54,744 bases of DNA from Acidobacteriota bacterium. GTDB taxonomy: Bacteria; Acidobacteriota; Terriglobia; Acidiferrales; UBA7541. Position numbers and translations under genes: made by a program. Below are positions 29,230-36,400 of this stretch, piece by piece. The notes below the pieces were generated by a model. The model made no database searches and was not told the DNA's origin. It saw only the letters and a program-made list of their open reading frames with translations. The DNA is taken from positions 1-54,744 of the forward strand of contig QHYQ01000321.1 in assembly GCA_003224175.1 (NCBI GenBank), in the 5' to 3' direction. Numbering within the stretch: the stretch's first letter is position 1; the number at the start of each line of letters is the position of its first letter.

Positions 29230-29522
29230 TTTGCGCTTTCTTACGAAGTCGCTCCCTGAATTCTCGCGAGGGCCCAATCGGCCCCAAGAGAGCTGAATCC
29301 GAGTCTTGTGAGTTTAACGTGAAACTTGAGAAGTCCCGACCCGCCCCCCGCTCCCTATTTTTTGATGACGCGCAGGTTTCCACTTCGCAAATTTCAACCA
29401 CAATCTATTTTACCGCACGAGAAGTGAATTAACTCTGTACTATACGCCAGAGTGTAGATTGCGCTCAGGGTTGTACAGTCGGCCCCGCGGACTGGTTGTC
29501 ACTTGACCATATCAAGCCGTTC

Positions 29523-30957
29523 TTAAGGACATGTCGCAGTGGTCACGCATGCGACCAAGTCTGGCAGTAAGTTTGCGACGTTAGGTGTACCCCATCCCGA
29601 AGCCTCATCCCACCCAGTGCCTGCGTTTTCGGAGGGTATCGTCCCTGGCATTTGATTGTTGCCTATAGTGATATCGTGAAAATCGCTTGCGTAAGCTGAG
29701 GTTTGCGCCAGCTTGTAGATCGCCGGATTCAAGAATCCCAGAGGATGACCGGCCAGTTGATTCGCGAGCGCGACTATGGCAGCCCAATGGGGCGAGCCTG
29801 CGCTGGTACCCCCCACAATGAAAAACACGGGAACACCTAACACGCTGCTGTTGGCCACCAGGACGCCGCCGTGGATCGCCGCGTTGTAAGAAACATCCGG
29901 CGTGCCTCTGGACGACAAGTTCAGGCCGCTCTGGTAAGACGGCACTCCGAAGAACAGGCTAGGTGCGCCCCCTGTGGTTGAGCCGGGAGCGAACAGTGGC
30001 TCGTTCCAGACCTGCTCCGCGCCGTAGCCGACCGGCGTGCAGGGGCTCTGGAAACGCCCGTTAGCCGAACTGCAGGGTCCGGTGAATGTTGCGAGGCCTC
30101 CGGAGCAAAGAGTGTTCGCCGGACAACTTACTGTAGTGAAGCCGGGACGGTATAGGGGTCCCCTTCTGTGCCTCCGACCGCCGTGACCAGAGGATCAGAG
30201 GCGGGAAACGAGGCATTCGCTTGAGTGCCGAAGATGAGCTTAAAGCCAAGGGAAGATGCGTTTGCGGCACCAAAGTCCCCAGCTGACGCTAATACCGTAA
30301 TTCCAGCCGCCTGCGCCGCCAGGTAGTTCTTGTGCGCTTGTGCGATTTGTGCCTTGTTGCCCTGTACCAAAAACTCCGCAACGCCAAAGCTTTGCGACAT
30401 GATGCTGCCCGGGTATTTTGCGATGGCGGCAGCTTCGGCAACGTTGATGGCGTCCCCACTGCTCGTTGCCGCCACTACCAGCACGATGTTTGCACCTGGC
30501 GCCATGGCGTGTGCGTACTCCACGTCTAAGCTGGTCTCGACACTCCAACCAACCGGGCCGTGCAGCTTGTTATTGGGGCTCGATGGCGGACATCCTTGCG
30601 GGCAGAATATCGTAAAGGACGGCGGAGCCGGGATGCCGAAGACGCTGTCGAAGAGGGCGAGGTCGGCCTCAATCGTAGGACTGCCGAAGGCGTCCACAAT
30701 GAGAATCGTTTGCCGGTGCCGTCCAGGTTAGATGGAAAGTTGTACGCCTTCCTAAGGAAGCTCGGCCCATAGCAGATCAGTTGGAGTCCCGAACTGGTGT
30801 TGCAGTAGGGCACCCCATCAGGGATAACGGTGCTCGGACTCACCGCGACATGCGGGGGGTCAGCGATGTAGTCGAAGCCTTGTGCGCTAGCGACAGCAGT
30901 CAGCCCAAGCAGCAGCCCGGTCAACGTCACTGCGAGAGTCAGTCTTTTTGTGTTCAT
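29523..30957 (-). pseudogene. S53 (sedolisin-type) serine-carboxyl peptidase with two frame breaks
   Basis: ATG at 30957 with an AAGGAG RBS; signal peptide MNTKRLTLAVTLTGLLLGLT ... ASAQ. There is no large propeptide. Reading three frames in turn gives one protein of about 475 residues: PSFLRKAYNFPSNLDGTGK | ILIVDAFGSPTIEADLALFD ... catalytic E and D in WSVETSLDVEYAHAMAPGA, oxyanion Asp region ASAGDFGAAN, AVGGTEGDP | YRPGFTTVSCPANTLCSG ... VWNEPLFAPGSTTGGAPSLF, catalytic Ser in FIVGGTSAGSPHWAAI, and the calcium-site end GWDEASGWGTPNVANLLPDL. Breaks lie near 30712 and 30157. Each is explained by loss of one base from a homopolymer (AAAA to AAA, CCCCC to CCCC), so sequencing error is a serious possibility. 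Acid protease, exported. Confidence 0.85.
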
Positions 30958-31012
30958 CTGAAGCTCCTTGTAAGTGCCTGAAAGCTTGCAATGCGATGGT
31001 GGCCCGTTGTTT

Positions 31013-31116
31013 GTATGCGGCCAGGCATGCTTGGTCGCATACGGTGAAGGCTCTCTTTTGTTAGTGGCGGAGGGCCGCTTCGACTCCCTTGCTATGCGGG
31101 GGATTAGCGAAGGGAG
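31013..31116 (-). promoter_or_regulatory. Two successive strong hairpins in the leader of the S53 peptidase gene
   Basis: In the 300-bp region upstream of the peptidase start there are two stem-loops. The first: CTCCCTTGCTA (31084-31094) pairs with TAGC-G-AAGGGAG (31105-31116), 11 pairs with one bulge. The second: GTATGCG (31013-31019) pairs with CGCATAC (31036-31042), extended inward by CCA/TGG past one mismatch. The second ends 55 bp before the ATG. GGGAGGT/ACCTCCC (31112-31118, 31162-31168) offers an alternative pairing with the first stem. Could be an RNA leader or operator sites; I do not match it to a known riboswitch. Confidence 0.4.
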
Positions 31117-31331
31117 GTTTGGAAAATAGCTTGGACACTCCTGAACTTTAGAAGCGGCTCTACCTCCCAAACCGCAGGGATTATGCTTTCGGAGCACGCC
31201 CCGCGTCAACATGTAGGCGGCCGAAAATAGCCAGTCCAAGTGCTTCAGGAACTCCCGTTCGGTTTAGCTAAGTCGGTGAGATAGTCGAGGTTCTCGGGAA
31301 ATGCCCGCAGCGGGCGCCAGGCTGCCAGCTC

Positions 31332-32090
31332 TCAGACGCTGCGGGCCAGGGCGGCCTTTTTGCTGGCCCTGAATTCGGCGCAAGCCCGCAGATAGCCGAG
31401 GACAATCGGGTCGGGCTGTTCGCCCCGGGACGAAAGCTGCGGCTGAAAAAGAGTGGCCAGGAAAAAGTGCCTGTCCGGCAGATCGAAGGCGCGCATTTCG
31501 TTGCGCGGCCCGCGCGCGGCGACGCGCAATCCGGCGGCTTCCCATCGCGCAACGTATTCGGGATTAGTCTCGAAATTACAGAAGTATTGGCCTTGCAGGG
31601 CATCCGATCTGCACAAGTCGTGCGCGAGCGTGCCCTTGACCGGGTGGACGACGTCTTCTCCATGCATCTGGGGTCCTCCGGGCTCGCGTTGCGGCAGGGG
31701 GCAAGCGACAGGCGTAATTACAATATTCTGCGAATTCGAACGATTCTCGGCGGTGTCCGCATCGCCCAGACCCAGTACATTGCGGGTGAATTCGATCAGA
31801 GCGTATTGGAATCCGCCGCAGGTGCCCAGATAGGGCAGATCTCGCCGGCGCGCGAACTCAATGCCGCGCAACATGCCGGCGAAGCTGTGGTAAGGACTGC
31901 CGGGAACGCCCCAAACGCCATCGAAGTGCGCGAGACGCTCCTGGGCATCGAGGCTTTCGAGCGCCTCGGTGGGAAACCAGCGCGGCTCAACGTCGAAGCT
32001 GAGCCAGGATGCGGCATGAAACAGGGCTGCTTCCGTCGCCCAATGGGAATGCTTCCGGGGATCGAAGTCGCCTAATAACGCGATTCGCAT
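31332..32090 (-). CDS. CTP synthase glutaminase-domain-like protein (class I GATase fold)
   Basis: 252 residues from the ATG at 32090 (MRIALLGDFDPRKHSH); an ATG at 32102 is possible. It resembles the group named CTP synthase C-terminal region-related (seleno)protein. The nucleophile elbow is present (YLGTCGGFQYALIEFTRNVLG), but the His-x-Glu half of the triad is replaced by Q-P-Q (LATLFQPQLSS), so ordinary glutaminase activity is unlikely. Function unknown. After the TGA the same frame stays open for 28 codons (LAAWRPLRAFPENLDYLTDL...), possibly the remnant of a longer C-terminus or of another gene. Divergent from the gene at 32319, 228 bp apart. Confidence 0.75.
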   Translation of the reverse strand: MRIALLGDFDPRKHSHWATEAALFHAASWLSFDVEPRWFPTEALESLDAQERLAHFDGVWGVPGSPYHSFAGMLRGIEFARRRDLPYLGTCGGFQYALIEFTRNVLGLGDADTAENRSNSQNIVITPVACPLPQREPGGPQMHGEDVVHPVKGTLAHDLCRSDALQGQYFCNFETNPEYVARWEAAGLRVAARGPRNEMRAFDLPDRHFFLATLFQPQLSSRGEQPDPIVLGYLRACAEFRASKKAALARSV

Positions 32091-32318
32091 TGCTTGTCTC
32101 ATTGGATTCCGATCATGTGGTTTGGCCGGAGAATATGAGTATAGGACAAAATCGGTCAGGAATTACAGGGAGGGGGTTTGCGCGCCGGGCACCGCGGCTT
32201 GAGAAAACCCGAACCATTGCGGCGATTTACAGTTAGGCTGGGAGGCTCCGTTCGGTTTCGCGGAGCTTCGGCAAACACATCCTTCGCGCGCTGGAACATT
32301 AAAGCGGCGAATTGAGAC

Positions 32319-33119
32319 TTGGCATTGTCGAATCCAGTCATCACACTGACGACCGATTACGGCACGAGCGACCACCTGGTGGGCGTGTTGAAAGGCGTTA
32401 TCCTGCGCATCGCGCCGAACGCCAGCATTGTGGACATCAATCACCACGTGGTGCCCTTTGACGTGCTCGACGGGGCGCTGACGATTGCGGCGGCGTACCG
32501 CTACTTCCCTCCCCGGACCGTGCATTTGGTGATCGTGGATCCGGGTGTGGGTACGGCGAGACGTCCCATCCTGGTGAGCGCGGATCAGTCTTATTTTGTG
32601 GCGCCCGATAACGGAGTGCTCTCGCTCATCTACGACCATGAAGCCGTGGTTTCCGTGCGGCACATTACCGCCGAACATTATTTTCTGAATCCCGTGAGCA
32701 ATACATTTCACGGCCGCGATGTCTTCGCGCCCGTGGCCGCCTGGGTCGCAAAGGCTTACCAAACGGAAGCGATGGGCGAGGAGATCAGCGATTACGTGCG
32801 GTTCACCCTGCCGAAGCCGAAGGTGGCGGGCTCCACGCGGAAGGGTCTGGTGCTGCGCGTGGACGCTTTTGGCAATCTGGTCACGAACTTTACAGCCGAG
32901 GACCTGCCGCAAGGCGCCGGCGCCGACAGCAAGATCAAGCTGCAGGTCGGAGGTAAAAGCGTGGAGAAACTGACGCAGACTTTTGCACAAGGAGCCGCAG
33001 GGGAGCCGGTGGCGATTGTCGGTTCCAGCGGATTTCTGGAGATCGCGGTGAACAAGGGGCAGGCTGCGCGGGTGCTGGGAGTGAATCGCGGCGCCGAAGT
33101 GATACTGGAGATCGGATAG
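32319..33119 (+). CDS. SAM hydroxide adenosyltransferase (DUF62 / fluorinase-chlorinase family)
   Basis: 266 residues. Members hydrolyse S-adenosylmethionine to adenosine and methionine; fluorinase is the famous relative. Motifs: VITLTTDYGTSDHLVGVLKG (with the Asp of the SAM site), IVDINHHVVPFDVLDGA, VHLVIVDPGVGTARRPI, FVAPDNGVLSL, FHGRDVFAPVAAWVA, and a C-terminal beta domain with VDAFGNLVTNF. The start is TTG at 32319 with no clear RBS, and no in-frame ATG precedes the conserved region. A fluorinase-specific loop is not seen, so hydrolase is the safer call. No SAM pathway genes adjoin. Confidence 0.88.
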   Translation: MALSNPVITLTTDYGTSDHLVGVLKGVILRIAPNASIVDINHHVVPFDVLDGALTIAAAYRYFPPRTVHLVIVDPGVGTARRPILVSADQSYFVAPDNGVLSLIYDHEAVVSVRHITAEHYFLNPVSNTFHGRDVFAPVAAWVAKAYQTEAMGEEISDYVRFTLPKPKVAGSTRKGLVLRVDAFGNLVTNFTAEDLPQGAGADSKIKLQVGGKSVEKLTQTFAQGAAGEPVAIVGSSGFLEIAVNKGQAARVLGVNRGAEVILEIG

Positions 33120-33121
33120 GC

Positions 33122-33251
33122 GGGTTGTGTCGCCCCTCGGGGCTGGATTCTTAATCCTCGACGTTTCCCCGGCCCTTCCGGGCTGGGCTAAGTTGTGTCG
33201 TCCCTGCCGCCACTCCGGCATGCGCAAAAGCCGCGCATGCCGGGGCCCCGG
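33122..33251. repeat. Dispersed repeat family 2 copy joined to a short family 1 hairpin
   Basis: The convergent gap 33120-33288 is filled by repeats. 33122-33214 is a family 2 element with small stems GCCCCTCGGGGC and an imperfect ccggcccttccgggctgg, followed by cgtccctgccg. It matches the reverse complement of 41152-41245 along its whole length. Directly after it comes a family 1 short hairpin: CCGGCATGCGC (33215-33225), loop aaaagcc, GCGCATGCCGG (33233-33243), a perfect 11-bp stem, then ggcccc. It may act as a transcription-end structure for both genes. Confidence 0.75.
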
Positions 33252-33288
33252 CTTTCGGGACCTCCGATTTCAAATTTCAGACGCGAGT

Positions 33289-34728
33289 TTAGGGCTTGTG
33301 GGGCGCGGTATGCGCGGGCTGCTGAGAGCCGCCTTGGGCTGGTTTCTGCGGAACTCCTCTTGGCGGAGTGGCGGGGAGTAGGCGTTGCAGCTTGATGCGG
33401 GCCACCCGGTGGCGCTCCATCTCCAGAACCGTGAAGCGATAGCCGGCGAAATCAAAGCTCTCGCCTCCACGCGGAATGGAACCCAGTTTCGCGAGGACGA
33501 ATCCGCCGAGTGTGGCGTAGGCCGGATCTTCGGGGAGCTTGATCTCGTACTGCGTTTCGAGATCGCGAAGCCCGGTGGCTCCGTCGAAGACCAGGGCCAT
33601 TTCCGCTCCCGAGCCCACGATCTGGGGCGCCTGCACGACGTCGAACTCATCGTGAATTTCGCCCACCATCTGCTCGAGCACGTCCTCCAGAGTGACCAAG
33701 CCCCGGATGCTCCCAAATTCGTCGACGACCATGGCCAGGCTGATGCGGCGCGCGCGCATCTCGATGAGCAATTCGCCGGCTAGCTTGCTTTCCGGAACGA
33801 TCAGCAACTCGCGTAAAAAACCCCTCAGGTCGAAATTTCGCGTGGCGCTTTGCGAAGGGGATTGCACTGTGCCCTGTTCGGGGCGGCCCTCGCGGGAGGA
33901 AAGCACCGGGAGCAGGTCCTTGAGGTGCACAAAACCGAGCACATGGTCGAGACTCGATTCGTACACAGGCAAGCGCGAACGCTGCGTTTTGGCAAAAAGG
34001 GCCAGAGTCTCTTCGAATCCGGACTCGACGGGCAAGGCGTGCACATCGGGCCGGGGGATCATGATGTCGCGCACGCGAGTCTGGCGCATGTCCAGAGCGC
34101 CCAGGATCACGCGCTCTTCTCCGGGGGCCAGCAGGCCGTGCTCCCCGGCTTGGCGAATCTGCACTTGTAATTCCTCGGCGGAGTGCGGAATGGTATGGCC
34201 GGCGACGAGGCCGGTGACGCCAAGCGTGCGGACAACCTTGCGGCTGAGTCCCTCGAGCAAAACCACGGCCCAGCGAAACGTGGTGAGGTACCAATAAAAT
34301 GGCCGGGCAATTAAAAGCGAGGCGCGACCCGCGCGCTCGAGGGAAATGGTTTTAGGGACCAATTCGCCGAAGACGACGTGCAAGAAGGTGAGAAAGGCAA
34401 AGGCCAGGATTATGGCAATACCGTGCGCCACCCATGCAGCCTGGCTGCCCGGCAGCCAGTCGAACAGGGGACGAAAAAGCTGGGCAAAAACGGGTTCGCC
34501 CAGCGCGCCGATGGTCAGACTGGTGAGCGTAATGCCGACTTGCACGCCGGAAACGACGCGATCGAGTTGACCGAGGAGTGCGTTCACAATGCGGGCTCGG
34601 GGGTCGCCGCCGTCCATAAGCTGGCGCACGTGCGAGGCCCGCACGGCCACCAGCGAAAACTCCGCGGAGGCAAAAAAGCCGTTGATGGCCACCAGCAGCA
34701 ATACGGCCAGGAGACGAAGGCCGATCAT
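33289..34728 (-). CDS. CNNM/CorC-type membrane protein with CBS pair (HlyC/CorC family)
   Basis: 479 residues, complete. N-terminal DUF21 membrane domain with about four helices (LLAVLLLVAINGFFASAEFS, VSGVQVGITLTSLTIGALGE, AFLTFLHVVFGELVPKTISL), two cytoplasmic CBS domains (VRDIMIPRPDVHALPVESGF, ISLAMVVDEFGSIRGLVTLE), an acidic linker VGEIHDEFD, and a CorC_HlyC domain (YATLGGFVLAKLGSIPRGGE). Probably divalent-cation export or homeostasis; the haemolysin name is historical. The last about 25 residues are a Pro/Gln/His-rich tail. Upstream neighbour on the same strand: the SUOX-fold gene, 46 bp away. Confidence 0.9.
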   Translation of the reverse strand: MIGLRLLAVLLLVAINGFFASAEFSLVAVRASHVRQLMDGGDPRARIVNALLGQLDRVVSGVQVGITLTSLTIGALGEPVFAQLFRPLFDWLPGSQAAWVAHGIAIILAFAFLTFLHVVFGELVPKTISLERAGRASLLIARPFYWYLTTFRWAVVLLEGLSRKVVRTLGVTGLVAGHTIPHSAEELQVQIRQAGEHGLLAPGEERVILGALDMRQTRVRDIMIPRPDVHALPVESGFEETLALFAKTQRSRLPVYESSLDHVLGFVHLKDLLPVLSSREGRPEQGTVQSPSQSATRNFDLRGFLRELLIVPESKLAGELLIEMRARRISLAMVVDEFGSIRGLVTLEDVLEQMVGEIHDEFDVVQAPQIVGSGAEMALVFDGATGLRDLETQYEIKLPEDPAYATLGGFVLAKLGSIPRGGESFDFAGYRFTVLEMERHRVARIKLQRLLPATPPRGVPQKPAQGGSQQPAHTAPHKP

Positions 34729-34774
34729 GTTCTACAATTCTAGCAGCGGCCGCGGCAATGGTGGGGCCCTGCGT

Positions 34775-35389
34775 TCACACAGAATATCGCTGCTCTTTGA
34801 ACGGGTCGCCATAGATGTGGTAGCCGTTCTGTTCCCAGAACCCGGGCAGCTCGAGGTCCAGTAGTTCGATTCCGCGCACCCACTTCACGCTCTTCCAGGC
34901 GTAAAGGTGCGGCACCACCAGGCGCAGCGGATACCCGTGCTCGGCCGGGAGCGGCTCGCCGTCATGCCGCAAGGCGAAAATCGTCGTGGGGCGGACCAAA
35001 TCCGCGAGCGGCAAGTTTGACTTGTAGCCGTGCTCGGCGCGGACCATGACGTGTCGTGCCTGCGGTCGCAGCTTCACGCGGCGCATCAGCTCCGTAGCGA
35101 GCACGCCTCCCCAGCGGTTGTCGAAGCGGCTCCAACGCGTGACGCAGTGCATATCGGCCAACACTTCGCTCTGCGGCAGATTGGAAAATTCCTCCCACGA
35201 GAGCCGCAGCGGCTCTTCCACCAACCCGAACAGCCGAAAATCCCACGTCGAGGAATCGAATCGCGGTACCGCGCCTTCGTGCAGCACGGGCCACTTGAGC
35301 GTCAAGGACTGTCCCGAAGGCAGCCGCCCCGCGGCGCGCATCTCGCGCTCTCGCTGGCGGCGTTCATTCGATGACTCAAATAGCGCCAT
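34775..35389 (-). CDS. Sulfite-oxidase-fold molybdopterin oxidoreductase
   Basis: 204 residues from the ATG at 35389. Core oxidoreductase molybdopterin-binding domain: WDFRLFGLVEEPLRLSWEEF, the Mo-ligand Cys in LADMHCVTRWSRFDNRWGGV, MVRAEHGYKSNLPLADLV, GEPLPAEHGYPLRLVVPHLY and WKSVKWVRGIELLD. There is no Tat signal, no haem domain and no dimerisation domain, so it is a short cytoplasmic member of the YedY/SUOX superfamily of unknown substrate. A TATACT box (35396-35401) sits only 6 nt before the ATG and there is no RBS, which fits a leaderless mRNA; the -35 is poor. Divergent from xseB. Confidence 0.85.
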   Translation of the reverse strand: MALFESSNERRQREREMRAAGRLPSGQSLTLKWPVLHEGAVPRFDSSTWDFRLFGLVEEPLRLSWEEFSNLPQSEVLADMHCVTRWSRFDNRWGGVLATELMRRVKLRPQARHVMVRAEHGYKSNLPLADLVRPTTIFALRHDGEPLPAEHGYPLRLVVPHLYAWKSVKWVRGIELLDLELPGFWEQNGYHIYGDPFKEQRYSV

Positions 35390-35474
35390 CGCCAAAGTAT
35401 ATCGCGCGAATCCACGGTTGTGCGGGCGGCGCGGCGTGCATTAGAATGCCGCCGATGCGCGCGGGGATAGGGGC

Positions 35475-35744
35475 GTGAATTCCACACCGAAGAAACCCGA
35501 GCCAGCGAAAAAGCAGGCGTTTGAGCAGTCCTTGGGGCGTCTGGAAGAGATCGTGCGCAAGCTGGAGAGCGCCAATCTACCGCTGGATGAGGCCATGAAG
35601 CTCTTCGAGGAAGGTATGCTGCTTTCCCGCGATTGCCAGAAGCAATTGGAGCAAGCCGAGGCGCGGGTGGAGATCTTGCTGAAGAAGGCGGGCGGCGAAA
35701 TGGCGGCCCAGCCATTCGAGCCGGAGGGCGAAGGGGAAACCTGA
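35475..35744 (+). CDS. xseB: Exodeoxyribonuclease VII small subunit
   Basis: 89 residues, GTG start at 35475 following ggggatagggg. The helical XseB domain is clear: FEQSLGRLEEIVRKLESANL, PLDEAMKLFEEGMLLSRDCQ, KQLEQAEARVEILLKKAGGE. It partners with XseA, which is not in the window. In many bacteria xseB is followed by ispA and dxs, and here it is followed by the remains of a prenyl synthase. Confidence 0.93.
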   Translation: MNSTPKKPEPAKKQAFEQSLGRLEEIVRKLESANLPLDEAMKLFEEGMLLSRDCQKQLEQAEARVEILLKKAGGEMAAQPFEPEGEGET

Positions 35745-35806
35745 GCGCCCTCCGAAGGGATGACACTTCCCCACTTTTTTGAAGAGGACCACCGCCTCGT
35801 GGATCT

Positions 35807-36388
35807 TGTCACAAAAAATTTGGAGAGGCCATGGCTATTTTGGCGGGAGACGCGCTGCTTACGCTGGCCTTTGAAGCGCTGGCTGGCGCGCCCGTGCCGC
35901 CGGCCGAGCGCGTGGCTTTGATTCGAGAGATTGCCTCCTCGGCGGGCACGCGCAACGGCATGGTGGGCGGCCAGGTGGCGGATCTGGAGGCGGAAGGCAA
36001 AGAGGTCACGCCCGAGCTGCTCGAATATATTCACCGCTCCAAAACGGCCGCTTTGATCCGCGCATCCATTGTTTCCGGAGCGATTGCCGGGGGAGCCTCG
36101 GGGGAAGACCAGGAGCGGCTTCGTGCCTTTGGCGGGTTGGTCGGCTGGGCTTTTCAGGTGACGGACGACATTCTGGATGTGGAGGAGTCTTCCGCGGCCC
36201 TGGGCAAAACAGCCGGAAAAGATCAGGCGCAGCAGAAAGCCACCTATCCCGCGCTTTTTGGCCTGGAAAAATCGCACGAATTCGCCCGGGAGCTGGCGAC
36301 ACGGGCCATGGGCGCGTTAGAGACATTTGGCCCGCGAGCCGCGAATCTGCGCGAGCTAGGCGAATTCCTCGTGTTGCGCCGCGCTTAG
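35807..36388 (+). pseudogene. ispA: Farnesyl/geranyl diphosphate synthase, N-terminal third missing
   Basis: Homology begins abruptly at codon 35807 with CHKKFGEAMAILAGDALLTL, a segment normally at about residue 100 of a 290-300-residue enzyme. It continues SSAGTRNGMVGGQVADLEAE, YIHRSKTAALIRASIVSGAI, the second Asp-rich motif VTDDILDVEESSAALGKTAG and the usual C-terminus. The first Asp-rich motif (DDxxxxD), needed for catalysis, and everything before it are absent. An ATG at 35831 opens a 185-residue frame but has no function by itself. The 62 bp between the xseB stop and the first homologous codon contain no N-terminal coding sequence, so about 0.3 kb appears lost. Confidence 0.85.
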
Positions 36389-36400
36389 GGGCAGCGAAGG

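Noticed and set aside
30140-30720. Programmed frameshifting in the S53 peptidase
   Set aside because: Both breaks fit loss of one base from a homopolymer; no slippery heptamer with downstream structure was seen, and two programmed shifts in one gene are unlikely.
31323-31332. Selenocysteine readthrough at the TGA of the GATase-like gene
   Set aside because: The conserved nucleophile is an ordinary Cys, the TGA is at the C-terminus, and no SECIS-like hairpin was evident directly after it.
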